DNA of 64,000 nucleotides from Sva-07 sp964651825 (GTDB taxonomy: Bacteria > Actinomycetota > Acidimicrobiia > Acidimicrobiales > Ilumatobacteraceae). Shown piece after piece: positions 42,446 through 51,510 of the stretch (position 1 is its first letter; each line of letters begins with the position of its first letter). The notes beneath the pieces are model-generated. The model was not told the DNA's origin and did not search any database. It worked only from the letters and a program-made list of their open reading frames with translations. Position numbers and translations under genes: made by a program. The stretch lies in NCBI GenBank assembly GCA_964651825.1, contig CAZYWK010000010.1, positions 1-64,000 on the forward strand, read 5' to 3'.

Positions 42446-43803
42446 CCGGGCACGGCACGAGCGAGCACGGCATGAGCGACCAGGCCTACTTCGACGAGCT
42501 GGTCACCGCCGCGACGACGCACCTCGTCGGCGACGAGGTGCTGCTCGCCAACATCACCGGCGAGCGGACCGACTTCATCCGCCTCAACAACAACGAGGTG
42601 CGCCAGGCCGGAACGGTCGACCAGCGCCGGCTGACGGTCGACCTGATCGAGGGCCGCCGCCACGTCGCCGGTGGCATCACGCTCACCGGCGAACGCGTCG
42701 TCGACGATGCCCGGATCACCTCGCTGCTGTCCCAGCTGCGCGACCAGCGCCGCCTCGTCGACGACGATCCGTTTCTCCTCTACAACGACACACCGACGTC
42801 GACCGAGCGCATCGAGCGTGGCGCGATCCCCGAACCCGCCGCCGCGCTGGCCGACATCCGCGCCGGTGGCGAGGGCCGCGACATGGTCGGCATCTACGCC
42901 TCCGGCGACACGTTCGCCGGCTTCGCCAACTCGCTGGGCCAGCGCAACTGGTTCCAGACCGCCACGTTCAACCTCGACTGGTGCTTCTACCTCGAAGCCG
43001 ACAAGGCGGCCAAGAACCTCTACGCCGGCTTCGACTGGGACGACGAGCTGTTCGCCCGCAAGATCGACTGGTCGACCCGCCAGCTCGCAGCGCTCGACCG
43101 GGCGCCGATCGACCTGACCCCGGGCGAGTACCGCACCTACCTCGCGCCACGAGCGATGGAGGAGCTCGTGCAGCTGATGTCGTACTACGGGGCGTTCGGG
43201 CGGCGCGCCCACGAGACCCGCCAGACCCCCCTGCTGCGCATGATCGCCGACGACGTGACACTGTCGCCGCAGGTCAACATCGCCGAGGACACCGCCGGCG
43301 GCGTCGCCCCGAACTTCCAGTCGGCCGGTTTCATCCGGCCCGACTCGGTGCCGCTCGTGGTCGAGGGCCGCTACGCCGACACGCTCGTGTCACCCCGTTC
43401 GGCCCAGGAGTACGGCGTGGCGACGAACGGCGCGGGCGACGGCGAGTACCCCGAGTCGCTGGCGATCACGCCCGGCGCCGTGTCGACGGCGAACGTGAGC
43501 GAGGCGCTCGGCACGGGACTGTTCGTGGGGAACCTGTGGTACACGAACTTCTCCGACCGTGCCGCCTGCCGCACGACGGGGATGACCCGCTTCGCCACGT
43601 TCTGGATCGACGACGGCGAGATCACCGCCCCGGTCAACGTCCTGCGCTTCGACGACACGGCGTTCCACCTCCTCGGCGACAAGCTGGAGGGTCTCACCGA
43701 CGAAGCCGAGGTCCTCCTCGACGCCTCGACCTACGAGCAGCGCTCCACCGACAGCACCCGCCTCCCCGGCGCCCTCGTCTCCGCCATGCGCTTCGTGCTC
43801 TGA
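42442..43803 (+). CDS. TldE/PmbA subunit
   Basis: Second member of the TldD/PmbA pair, 453 aa from GTG 42442 (or 443 from the in-frame ATG 42472, which lacks the His-rich GHGTSEHG start). It lacks the HExxxH zinc motif, as expected of the TldE partner, and retains NNNEVRQAGTVDQRRLTV, EDTAGGVAPNF and GLFVGNLWYTNFSDRAA. It is thought to hold substrate for TldD. Confidence 0.9.
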   Translation: MTGHGTSEHGMSDQAYFDELVTAATTHLVGDEVLLANITGERTDFIRLNNNEVRQAGTVDQRRLTVDLIEGRRHVAGGITLTGERVVDDARITSLLSQLRDQRRLVDDDPFLLYNDTPTSTERIERGAIPEPAAALADIRAGGEGRDMVGIYASGDTFAGFANSLGQRNWFQTATFNLDWCFYLEADKAAKNLYAGFDWDDELFARKIDWSTRQLAALDRAPIDLTPGEYRTYLAPRAMEELVQLMSYYGAFGRRAHETRQTPLLRMIADDVTLSPQVNIAEDTAGGVAPNFQSAGFIRPDSVPLVVEGRYADTLVSPRSAQEYGVATNGAGDGEYPESLAITPGAVSTANVSEALGTGLFVGNLWYTNFSDRAACRTTGMTRFATFWIDDGEITAPVNVLRFDDTAFHLLGDKLEGLTDEAEVLLDASTYEQRSTDSTRLPGALVSAMRFVL

Positions 43804-43817
43804 TGATTGCGATCGGC

Positions 43818-43859
43818 CAACCTGCAACGCTGGGGTCAGGCACCGATCGTTGCAGGTTG
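43818..43859. repeat. Family B repeat, copy 6
   Basis: Perfect 12-bp arms CAACCTGCAACG (43818-43829) and complement (43848-43859) enclose CTGGGGTCAGGCACCGAT. Same arms as copy 2 at 17178. It is 14 nt after the tldE stop. Confidence 0.9.
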
Positions 43860-43874
43860 CCGCGCATCGCTTTT

Positions 43875-43906
43875 TACTTGCGTTCGCAAGTATTTCTTGA
43901 TAGAGT
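43875..43906 (+). promoter_or_regulatory. Pirin promoter with perfect 18-bp palindrome
   Basis: TACTTGCGTTCGCAAGTA (43875-43892) is a perfect palindrome. It covers a -35 TTGCGT (43878-43883) that is 17 nt from the -10 TAGAGT (43901-43906), which ends 6 nt before the ATG at 43913. A repressor bound to the palindrome would block the promoter. The shape fits HxlR/MarR/TetR-type operators; the regulator is not known. Confidence 0.7.
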
Positions 43907-43912
43907 CGTTCC

Positions 43913-44953
43913 ATGGCTTCGCCCGTGATCCAGACCGTGCCGCTGGGGTTCCAGTGGCCGACGGTCGACCCGTTCCTGTTCTGCGTCCACCACCTCGACC
44001 ACTACCCCGCCGGCAACGCCGACCTCGGCCCGGTCGCGCCGCTCGACGACCGGCCGATCGGCAACGACTTCGCCGGCATCGACGGCTGGCGCATGTACCA
44101 CGGCAGCACCGTGCCCGGCTTCCCGGTCCACCCCCACCGCGGCTTCGAGACGATCACGTTCGTCCGCCAGGGCCTCATCGATCACGCCGACTCGATGGGC
44201 GCGGCGGCCCGCTACGGCCGCGGCGACGTCCAGTGGATGACCGCCGGCCGCGGCATCCAGCACGCCGAGATGTTCCCGCTCCTCGACCGCGACGGCCCGA
44301 ACACGGCCGAGCTGTTCCAGATCTGGATCAACCTGCCGGCCTCCGACAAGATGGTCGAGCCCCACTTCACGATGCTGTGGGACCACGACATCCCCCGTCA
44401 CGTCGTCACCGACGACGAGGGCCGTACGGCCGAGATCACCGTGATCGCGGGGACGCTGGCCGGCCACGAGCCGCCGCCACCGCCGCCGAGCTCGTGGGCC
44501 GCCCGGCCCGAGGCCGACGTGGCCCTGTGGCACGTCGTGCTCGACGCCGGTGCGTCGTGGACGGCGCCGGCCGCCGCGTCCGACGATGCCGTGCGCGTGC
44601 TGTACGTGTTCGAGGGCGAGGGTGTCTCGGTCCGCAACGCCGACGGTGAGGGCGAAACGGTCGGCGGATCGACGGGCGTGGTGGTCGACTCCCAGCAGGC
44701 GGTCACGCTGACCGCCTCGACGCACACCGAGGTCCTCGTGATGCAGGGCCGCCCGATCGGCGAACCGGTCGCGCAGCAGGGTCCGTTCGTGATGAACACC
44801 CACGACGAGATCCTCCAGGCCTTCTCCGACTACCGCCGGACCCAGTTCGGTGGCTGGCCGTGGGAAACCGACGACCCGACACACGGCGCCACCACGGACC
44901 GGTTCGCCCGCCACGCCGACGGCCGCGTCGAACACGCCGCCGCTACGGTGTGA
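43913..44953 (+). CDS. Pirin-family bicupin protein
   Basis: A 346-aa pirin-like protein. The N-terminal cupin carries the metal-binding set His73, His75 (HPHRGFET), His117 and Glu119 (GIQHAEM), typical of pirins, some of which are quercetin dioxygenases. The C-terminal cupin (about 200-300) lacks obvious ligands. A poly-Pro run (PPPPPP, about 186-192) links them. ATG at 43913 with a leaderless, palindrome-controlled promoter. Role probably in redox or xenobiotic response; inference. Confidence 0.9.
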   Translation: MASPVIQTVPLGFQWPTVDPFLFCVHHLDHYPAGNADLGPVAPLDDRPIGNDFAGIDGWRMYHGSTVPGFPVHPHRGFETITFVRQGLIDHADSMGAAARYGRGDVQWMTAGRGIQHAEMFPLLDRDGPNTAELFQIWINLPASDKMVEPHFTMLWDHDIPRHVVTDDEGRTAEITVIAGTLAGHEPPPPPPSSWAARPEADVALWHVVLDAGASWTAPAAASDDAVRVLYVFEGEGVSVRNADGEGETVGGSTGVVVDSQQAVTLTASTHTEVLVMQGRPIGEPVAQQGPFVMNTHDEILQAFSDYRRTQFGGWPWETDDPTHGATTDRFARHADGRVEHAAATV

Positions 44954-44997
44954 GGGCTCACGAATCCCCAACCGCCCACAACCGCTCAGGATGTCTC

Positions 44998-45225
44998 ATG
45001 AAGAAGCTCGTTGTTCTGCTCACCCTCCTCGGAACCATCGCCGTCGTGCTCGCCGCACTGAAGAACGACCGGCTCAAGGAAACCGCCACGAACGCCGCCA
45101 AGTCCGCCAAGGACAAGGTCCGCCCGGCGAGCGACGCCGCCGCGGACACGCTCGACGATGCCGCCGACACGGCCGGCGACGCGTTCGACGAGATCACCAA
45201 GAACCTCGCCGACGCCACCAGCTGA
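44998..45225 (+). CDS. Small membrane-anchored Ala-rich protein
   Basis: A 75-residue protein with an N-terminal hydrophobic helix (LVVLLTLLGTIAVVLAAL) followed by a charged, Ala-rich amphipathic helix (ETATNAAKSAKDKV, DAAADTLDDAADTAGDAFDEI). It resembles short LEA-like or YtxH-like envelope proteins but has no firm family. ATG 44998 with AGGA a few bases upstream. Role unknown. Confidence 0.65.
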   Translation: MKKLVVLLTLLGTIAVVLAALKNDRLKETATNAAKSAKDKVRPASDAAADTLDDAADTAGDAFDEITKNLADATS

Positions 45226-45309
45226 CCGGCCCCGCACCGGCCGCCCACCCGGCGCTGTCACACCCCGCGGTCATCCTGTTCTGCAGGATCACTCGAAAGG
45301 GGTAACGAC

Positions 45310-45723
45310 ATGTTGGTACTGGTGGCAACCCACGACACGCAGGGCTCGGTGCGTGACGACTACTCGTGGACCGTCGACGGCGAGCTGGTGACGCCCGTCG
45401 TCGTCGAGTGCAGCACGCCCGACTGCGGCTGCGACCGGGGGTTCCCCGGCCTCGCCAGCCATCGCGCCACCACCACTGCGATGGTGGTCGACCTGCCGCA
45501 CCTCAGCGAACACGACCTGCGCGAGGCGCTCTCCGACCACCTCGAACGGGGCGGCTGGTTCGACCTGCTGGCGGGCGAGGACGATCCCGAGGCCGCCATC
45601 GACGACCTGATCGACGAACACGTCGAGGCGATCGTCACGATCTGCGAACAACTCCCGCCCGGCACGGTCATCGAGCGGATGGGTACCTACGTCCGCACTC
45701 GCATCGTCCCGTTCGCGGCGTGA
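45310..45723 (+). CDS. Conserved hypothetical protein with CxC cluster
   Basis: A 137-aa cytoplasmic protein. The start MLVLVATHDTQGSVRDDYSWTVDGE and the motif CSTPDCGCDRGFPGLASHRATTT look like a conserved actinobacterial family of unknown function; the three Cys could bind a metal. The C-terminal half is helical and acidic. ATG 45310 follows a strong AAAGGGG ribosome-binding site. Confidence 0.7.
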   Translation: MLVLVATHDTQGSVRDDYSWTVDGELVTPVVVECSTPDCGCDRGFPGLASHRATTTAMVVDLPHLSEHDLREALSDHLERGGWFDLLAGEDDPEAAIDDLIDEHVEAIVTICEQLPPGTVIERMGTYVRTRIVPFAA

Positions 45724-45823
45724 CAGGACCGGCTCGACGCTCGATCTGCCGAGGAGATCGTCGGCTACGACGATTACGGCCTTCCGACCTGAGCCGGCGT
45801 CCATCCGAGCCGTGCGGGCCAGG

Positions 45824-47497
45824 TCAGGGCATCACCTCGGCCGCTGCGGGAGCCGGCGCACCGAGCGTCTCGGTCAGCCACTCGATGCGCTCGCGCATGA
45901 GGTCGAGGCCCGGCTGGGGCGGGCACGACTCCACGGTCGAGCGCGGGCGGTCGAACACCACGTGGTGCGGATCGCCGGGGTCGTAGATGGGCCACGCGGC
46001 GCGGCCCGGCGAGTCGGGAACGCCCGTCGCGGCGAACGCGAACCAGCGGTCGCCCATCTCGCGGGCGAGGAGGTGGAAGTCGTCGGCCACCGGCAGCAGC
46101 GGGATCCGCGCGTCGAACACGTAGAAGACCTCCGCGGCGTGGAACGCGCCCGCGGTCTGCTTCTTCGACGGCGGCACCGCACGGAAGTGGTAGCGGTACA
46201 CGGGATGCCCGCCGGCGGCGTGCTGGCGCGACGCGTGGTCGACGTGGACGCCGAACATGTGGTCACCGAGCTCGGCATCGACCGCCGCGGGGGTCAGCCC
46301 GGCCAGGCCGGGATAGGCCGCCATCAGCCGATCGACGTGCTGGGGCGACGGGTACGACCGCTCGAACGTCGCTCGGGCATCGGCCACCGTGACCTCGGCA
46401 TCGGTCTGCGGGCGCTCGAACTCGCCACCGGCAGGGTGCACCAGCCCGACGAACAGCGACGCCTCATCCGCGTTGTAACCGATCATCAACGGCACCGACG
46501 CCTGGTGCTGGTTGGTGAACGCCGACATCGGGGTCTCCGGCAGGATCACGCCGTCGACCACCGGGTAGAAGTAGCGGCCCCACTCCGGGTGGGCCCGGTA
46601 GAGCTCGTACAGCTCGTCGGCCTCCATCGCCCGCAGGCGCCCGACCTGCCCCGCGGTGGGCCCGACCGCGAGGTCGGCGAACTCGACCGCCGCGTCCTCG
46701 GCGGGGATCCAGTCGAGGATCGGCCGCCGCAGTTGCACCCACCGGGCCGAGTCGCTGGGGCTCTGGGCGATCGCCCGGTGGAACAGCCCGCGGGCGCGCG
46801 GCGACGTCATCAGGTTCAGCACCGCCTCGCCGCCGGCCGACTCGCCGAAGATCGTCACTTGCTCAGGGTCACCGCCGAAGGCCGCGATGTTGTCGCGCAC
46901 CCACTGCAGCGCGGCGATCTGGTCGAGCAGGCCGTAGTTGCCCGACACCCCATCGGGTGATTCGGCGGCCAGATCGGGGTGGGCGTAGAAACCCATCAGC
47001 CCGAGCCGGTAGTTGATCGTCACCAGCACGCAGCCGCGGTCGGGGAACGCGGGCGTGTTGTACATCGGCTGGCCGCCGTCGCCGTCGGTGTGGTCGCCAC
47101 CGTGGATCCACACCATCACCGGCAGGTCGGATGCGCCGGCCGGAGCGTGCACGTTGAGCGTGAGGCAGTCCTCGTTCGGCTTCTTGTCCGCCAGCTTCAG
47201 GCCGAGACCGAGGGCCTTGGCCCGCGCCCGCCCGATGCCGAGACCCTCGACGAGCCGGTCGAAGAACTCGTCCATCCCGCCTGCGCGCTGGTATCCGGGC
47301 GGGCCGACCTTCGTGCACTTCCGGGTTCCTCGCCACGGCTCGGGCGGCTCCGGTGCCCGCCAGCGCAACGCACCGACGGGCGGCGCGGCGTAGGGGACCC
47401 CGAGGTGATGAACGAGCCGGCCCTTCGAGCCGACCTTCCCCCTGACCTTGCCGGCGGTCGTCTCGACCACTGCCTTCGTGCGTCCGATGCTGGGCAT
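45824..47497 (-). CDS. Type B carboxylesterase/lipase
   Basis: A 557-aa alpha/beta-hydrolase of the COesterase family, cleaving carboxylic esters. EDCLTLNVHAP (109-119) is the family signature, the oxyanion hole is WIHGGDH, nucleophile Ser220 lies in FGESAGGE, the acid is probably in NADEASLFVG, and the catalytic His is in GAFHAAEVFYVF. No signal peptide is evident; the basic start GRTKAVVETTAGKVRGKVG is usual for cytosolic members. ATG at 47497. The downstream P450, at 47531, is upstream on the same strand. Confidence 0.9.
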   Translation of the reverse strand: MPSIGRTKAVVETTAGKVRGKVGSKGRLVHHLGVPYAAPPVGALRWRAPEPPEPWRGTRKCTKVGPPGYQRAGGMDEFFDRLVEGLGIGRARAKALGLGLKLADKKPNEDCLTLNVHAPAGASDLPVMVWIHGGDHTDGDGGQPMYNTPAFPDRGCVLVTINYRLGLMGFYAHPDLAAESPDGVSGNYGLLDQIAALQWVRDNIAAFGGDPEQVTIFGESAGGEAVLNLMTSPRARGLFHRAIAQSPSDSARWVQLRRPILDWIPAEDAAVEFADLAVGPTAGQVGRLRAMEADELYELYRAHPEWGRYFYPVVDGVILPETPMSAFTNQHQASVPLMIGYNADEASLFVGLVHPAGGEFERPQTDAEVTVADARATFERSYPSPQHVDRLMAAYPGLAGLTPAAVDAELGDHMFGVHVDHASRQHAAGGHPVYRYHFRAVPPSKKQTAGAFHAAEVFYVFDARIPLLPVADDFHLLAREMGDRWFAFAATGVPDSPGRAAWPIYDPGDPHHVVFDRPRSTVESCPPQPGLDLMRERIEWLTETLGAPAPAAAEVMP

Positions 47498-47530
47498 GCC
47501 CCATGCTCGCGCACCGCGGCGCTGCTCGTG

Positions 47531-48766
47531 TCAGTCCACCTCGACGTGGAGGTGTTCGAGGCCGCGCAGGTTGATTCGGCCGTTCCACACCGGTTCACCG
47601 ACCACGCTGGCGTTCGGGAACCGCCGCACGAACGATCCGACGGCGACCTGCGCCTCGAGCCGCGCCAGCGACGATCCCAGGCAGTAGTGCGCCCCGCTGC
47701 CGAACGACAGGTGCTGCGCGGTGCCGGCGCGACGGATGTCGAGGTCGTCGGCGGTCGGCCCCCACTTGTCGGGGTCGCGGTTGGCGGAGGCCAGCCCGGC
47801 GAGCACGAACATGCCCTTGGGAATGGTCTTGGCGCCGATCTCGGTGTCGTGGAGGGTGATGCGGCGCGACATCTGGACCGGGCTGACGTAGCGGAGCAAC
47901 TCGTCGACGGCGTTCACGTCGAGTGACGGATCGTCGCGGAGCAGGGCGAGCTGGTCGGGGTGCCGCAGCATCTCGTAGATGCCGGTGCCGATCAGGTTGA
48001 CCGTCGTCTCGTGGCCGGCGACGAACAGCAGGTTCACCTGGTCGCGCAGCTCGCGCGACGACAACCGGTCGCCGTCCTCCTCGGCCGCGATGAGGGCCGT
48101 GAGCAGGTCGTCGGCCGGGTGCTCCCGCTTCCACGCGACCACCTTGTCGACGTGGGCGTTCATGTTGCGATCACCGTCGATGGCGGCCCTGATCTCCTCG
48201 GGCGTGATGATCGGATCGAGCGTCTTGACCACCGCGCTCGACCACTCGGCGATCTGTTCGGTATCGGCTTCAGGCATCCCGAGCATCTCGGAGATCACGT
48301 CGAACGGCACCGGGAAGGCGAGCTCGGCGACGACGTCACCGCCGCCGCGCTCCTCGATCGAATCGAGGATGCCGTCGACGATCTCCTGCACCCGCGGCCG
48401 CAACGCCTCGATCGACGACGGGGTGAAGGCCTTGCTGACGAGCCGGCGCAGGCGGGTGTGGTCGGGCGGATCGGCGCTGAGCATGCTCGTCGACTGCTGG
48501 AGCTCACCTCCCGCCGCCTCGACCATGAGCGCCTCGCGCTTCTCGTCGAGGATCTCGACGCTGGCGTCGCTGACGCTCATCGCCGGATCGCGCAACAGCC
48601 GCGACACGTCGTCGTAGCGGAACAGGATCCACTGGTTGAGCAGCGTGAGATGGACCGGATCGTGCGCGCGCATCTCGGTGAAGTGCGGCCACGGATCCTC
48701 GACGTATCCCGGCTGGAGCGGGTTGAAGAACACCGCCGGTTGTTCGGTCGCCACGCTGTCGCTCAT
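47531..48766 (-). CDS. Cytochrome P450
   Basis: A 411-aa soluble P450 monooxygenase. The I-helix oxygen motif is AGHETT, the ExxR is ELLR, and the haem loop FGSGAHYCLGSSLA holds axial ligand Cys362. It resembles actinobacterial CYP families acting on terpenoids, steroids or fatty acids; no ferredoxin gene is adjacent. ATG 48766 is chosen, with TACGAT ending 6 nt upstream; the longer open frame upstream is antisense to the MOSC gene's context and has no P450 similarity. Confidence 0.93.
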   Translation of the reverse strand: MSDSVATEQPAVFFNPLQPGYVEDPWPHFTEMRAHDPVHLTLLNQWILFRYDDVSRLLRDPAMSVSDASVEILDEKREALMVEAAGGELQQSTSMLSADPPDHTRLRRLVSKAFTPSSIEALRPRVQEIVDGILDSIEERGGGDVVAELAFPVPFDVISEMLGMPEADTEQIAEWSSAVVKTLDPIITPEEIRAAIDGDRNMNAHVDKVVAWKREHPADDLLTALIAAEEDGDRLSSRELRDQVNLLFVAGHETTVNLIGTGIYEMLRHPDQLALLRDDPSLDVNAVDELLRYVSPVQMSRRITLHDTEIGAKTIPKGMFVLAGLASANRDPDKWGPTADDLDIRRAGTAQHLSFGSGAHYCLGSSLARLEAQVAVGSFVRRFPNASVVGEPVWNGRINLRGLEHLHVEVD

Positions 48767-48772
48767 CGAGCG

Positions 48773-48778
48773 ATCGTA
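48773..48778 (-). promoter_or_regulatory. Candidate -10 (TACGAT), leaderless P450
   Basis: Minus-strand TACGAT ends 6 nt before the ATG at 48766. Confidence 0.45.
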
Positions 48779-48807
48779 CGCCCGGCGATGATCCGCCGGG
48801 AAGAGGC

Positions 48808-49650
48808 TCAGACGAACGTCACGTCGTCGCCGACGTGCACCGCGCCAGGTGTGCGGATGGTGGCGTACATCCCGACGTTCTGGTCGAGGTCGCGCACGAT
48901 GTGGCGCAGGATCGACCGGTCGGCCGGGATCGATTCGTCGATCTCGCGGGTCACCATCACGCACCGCGGGCACGGGTCGAGGAACTCGATCTCCGCCGAG
49001 CCGATGGTGGCGATGCGACCCTTCCAATCGAACTCCGGATGCCCGGTGGCGCCGTCGCCGGTGTCGACCACGATCGAGGGCCGGAACCGGTGGATGTCGA
49101 CGACGGAGTCCGGCAGCGCCTCGGTCAGGGCGTCGAGCGCAGCGGTGGTCATGACGAGCAGCGGCCACGCGTCGTAGTAGGTGCCGGGCGGCGACTCGAA
49201 CTCGGCGATGACCGGCGGGAAGACGGCGAAGTCGGGCAGCGGCTCGTCGCCCTCCCGGCCCATGATCGCCCGGAACTCGGCCAGCGGGTCGTCGCCCTCC
49301 GGCGCGCCGCGCCGGTAGTGATCGAGGTCGTCGGCCGGGCGCAGCCGCTCCAACCGCACCGGGTGGTCGAGCGCCGCGCTCACCCGCTCGTCGACGTCGG
49401 CATCGAGCGTCGACACCTCGGCGCCGTCGGGCAACCTGATCGCTACCTGGCCGCCGTCGAGGTCACGCGCCGCGAACTGCATCAGCGGGCCGATCTTCTT
49501 CGCTCCGCGGATCCCGCCGCGCTCGAGGTCGCGGGTGGCCCACGTGCGGTCGCCGACGATGCCCAGCTCGTCGAGCTCGACCTCGTCGACGGTGAACCCG
49601 AGCATCGACTTCACCGGATACCGCCAGAGCTGCGTGACCGTCATCCCCAT
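48808..49650 (-). CDS. MOSC-domain protein
   Basis: A 280-aa protein with an N-terminal MOSC beta-barrel (QLWRYPVKSMLGF, LDELGIVGDRTWATRD) and a C-terminal MOSC domain (VDIHRFRPSIVVD, LDPCPRCVMVTREI). The Cys pair in CPRC is where molybdenum cofactor-type members bind; YcbX/mARC proteins reduce N-hydroxylated compounds. Whether this one binds molybdenum is not proved. ATG at 49650 (alternative 49644) with TATGGT ending 6 nt upstream. Confidence 0.87.
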   Translation of the reverse strand: MGMTVTQLWRYPVKSMLGFTVDEVELDELGIVGDRTWATRDLERGGIRGAKKIGPLMQFAARDLDGGQVAIRLPDGAEVSTLDADVDERVSAALDHPVRLERLRPADDLDHYRRGAPEGDDPLAEFRAIMGREGDEPLPDFAVFPPVIAEFESPPGTYYDAWPLLVMTTAALDALTEALPDSVVDIHRFRPSIVVDTGDGATGHPEFDWKGRIATIGSAEIEFLDPCPRCVMVTREIDESIPADRSILRHIVRDLDQNVGMYATIRTPGAVHVGDDVTFV

Positions 49651-49656
49651 GCGACG

Positions 49657-49662
49657 ACCATA
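49657..49662 (-). promoter_or_regulatory. Candidate -10 (TATGGT), leaderless MOSC gene
   Basis: Minus-strand TATGGT ends 6 nt before the ATG at 49650. Confidence 0.4.
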
Positions 49663-49672
49663 CGTCGGCAGG

Positions 49673-51460
49673 TCAGGGCGCCCACCACCCTGACGTGTCG
49701 AACAGGACGTGCGACATCGTCGAGGTCTGGAGGCACAACCGGCCGCCGGCAGCGAGGCCGACGGTGACCGAGTTGGCGAGCGTGACGCTCGACGCGGCGT
49801 TGACGTTCGACGTCGGCGGCAGGGCGCCGCAGCCGTACGCCGTGACGAAGCCGGGCCACGGCGGCCCGACCATCGTCAGCGTGCCGGTGACGGCGACCGC
49901 TGAATCGGGCGCGGCACGCACGTCGACGGTCTGGCCCACCCCCTGGATCGGGGCCCATCCGCCGATGGCATTGCGCGTGTCGTACACCCGCGTCGGCACG
50001 GCGGGTGTGAACGCCAACGCACCGGCCGGCGAGAACGTGCCGGTCAGGTCGACGATCACGTCGACCGGGGTGCTGGCGAACACGCAGACCGTGCCGTCGT
50101 CGCCGACCGGCACGAACGCCGAGCCGGCGATCGTCTCCCCCGGCCCGAAGTTGACGTTCGACACCTCCGGTGTGGCGCCGCCGCACGGGTACGCCGAGAG
50201 GTAGCCGCTGCTCGCACTGCCCGTCGCGGTGAGGTTGACGGCCACCGCGTCGGCGCCGGCGGGGGCGCTGACGACGAGTGTGCCCACCCGGCCGGTCGCC
50301 CGGGTGTCGGCGAGCCGTTCGGGCGCCTGGGTCGTCAGCCGCTGGGCGTCGGGAACGAACGCACCCTGCACGTCGACGATCACGTCGCTCGCGGCGGAGG
50401 TGAACACGCACAACCGGCCGGCGGCGGTGAGCGGCACGACGGCGAACGACCCGCGGGCGCCGCCGGGCCCGTAGTTCGTCGTCGACGACGACGGCAGTTC
50501 ACCGCATCCGTACGCGGTGAGATAACCGGCCGCCGCGGGATCGGCGCTCGTGAGATTGATCGCCGCCGCGCGCGTTCCCGCGGGCACGGCGGCCGACAGG
50601 TCGACCTGCAGCACGCCGTCAGCATCGAGCCGCGTGCCGGAGGGCTGGCGAGTGTCGACGATCCGGCGTGGCGCCAGCGGGAGGTACTCGGTGGCCGCGC
50701 CTGCCGCCACCGGCACCGGGGCGTCGGCGCCGATCCGGTGGCCGACGGCCAGTTGTGTGGTGATGTCGTCGGCCATCAGCTGCGACCGCCGCCGGTAGCT
50801 CACGGCCTCGCGCAGGTGGGTGCCGTCGCTCGCCAGCACGAAGCCCTCGGCGGCGATCACCGACGGCCAGTCCCACAGCCGCAGGTTGCCCCGCTCGGCG
50901 GCGACGATGTCGAGCGCCTGGTTGTACGCCGCCTGGTCGGCTGCCAGCACCGGATGGCGGGTGATCTTGCTCCACCAGACCATGTGCCCCGGGCCGATGC
51001 GGTCGAGGAGGTAGCGGATGGTGTTGGCGTTGCAGTTGACGTTCGGCCCGCAGAACCCGACGTCGTTGCTGCCGAGGTTGACCACGACGTTCGGGGCGTC
51101 CCACCCGGCCTGGCGCCACCAGGTGATCCAGTTCGCCGACGACGCCTCGTGGCCCGCCGGCAAGAAGTTGCCGGCGCTGTACCCGTCGCCGGCGCGGTAG
51201 CGGATCGGGCCCCAACCCTGCTGGTGGAGCAGGGTCGGCAGCGACGGTTCGTAGCTCGCGCCGACGAAGAGCGAGTCACCGATCAGCGTGACGGGCCCGA
51301 GCGGACCGGGGGCGTCGATGGAGATCGAGGCGACGGCCGGCCCGTCGGCGGCGACCGGCGCGGAGGATCCCGACGCCGAAACGGCGCCGGTGACAGCAGC
51401 GATCGTGCTCACCGCGACGACCACCAACGCTCGCGGACGGGAGGACCAGGACATCGCCAT
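49673..51460 (-). CDS. Secreted SGNH/GDSL hydrolase with three DTR-type surface domains
   Basis: Secreted protein of about 595 aa. Signal peptide about 5-35 (RALVVVAVSTIAAVTGAVSA). An SGNH hydrolase domain follows (about 45-250): nucleophile in IGDSLFVGA, block III NLGSND and the Asp/His pair in SDGTHL. Three repeated domains of about 115 aa come next (about 265-385, 385-490, 490-595), each opening with RxxDTR and containing GYL-AY-CG and a final VIVD-G-F; the 56234 gene has the same module. Probably a cell-surface esterase, perhaps deacetylating a polysaccharide. ATG 51460 or 51454. Confidence 0.85.
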   Translation of the reverse strand: MAMSWSSRPRALVVVAVSTIAAVTGAVSASGSSAPVAADGPAVASISIDAPGPLGPVTLIGDSLFVGASYEPSLPTLLHQQGWGPIRYRAGDGYSAGNFLPAGHEASSANWITWWRQAGWDAPNVVVNLGSNDVGFCGPNVNCNANTIRYLLDRIGPGHMVWWSKITRHPVLAADQAAYNQALDIVAAERGNLRLWDWPSVIAAEGFVLASDGTHLREAVSYRRRSQLMADDITTQLAVGHRIGADAPVPVAAGAATEYLPLAPRRIVDTRQPSGTRLDADGVLQVDLSAAVPAGTRAAAINLTSADPAAAGYLTAYGCGELPSSSTTNYGPGGARGSFAVVPLTAAGRLCVFTSAASDVIVDVQGAFVPDAQRLTTQAPERLADTRATGRVGTLVVSAPAGADAVAVNLTATGSASSGYLSAYPCGGATPEVSNVNFGPGETIAGSAFVPVGDDGTVCVFASTPVDVIVDLTGTFSPAGALAFTPAVPTRVYDTRNAIGGWAPIQGVGQTVDVRAAPDSAVAVTGTLTMVGPPWPGFVTAYGCGALPPTSNVNAASSVTLANSVTVGLAAGGRLCLQTSTMSHVLFDTSGWWAP

Positions 51461-51510
51461 CGATTGATTGCATAGTCGCTCCGACGGGTCCAGAACCAAC
51501 ACCGGCGTCC

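Noticed and set aside
40994..43803. TldD/TldE pair as part of a RiPP biosynthesis cluster
   Set aside because: No precursor peptide, radical SAM, YcaO or transporter gene was recognised next to the pair.
45256..45282. TGTCACA upstream of the 45310 gene as a second ECF41 promoter
   Set aside because: TGTCACA is present at 45256-45262, but the position 16 nt further on reads TTCT rather than CGTC.
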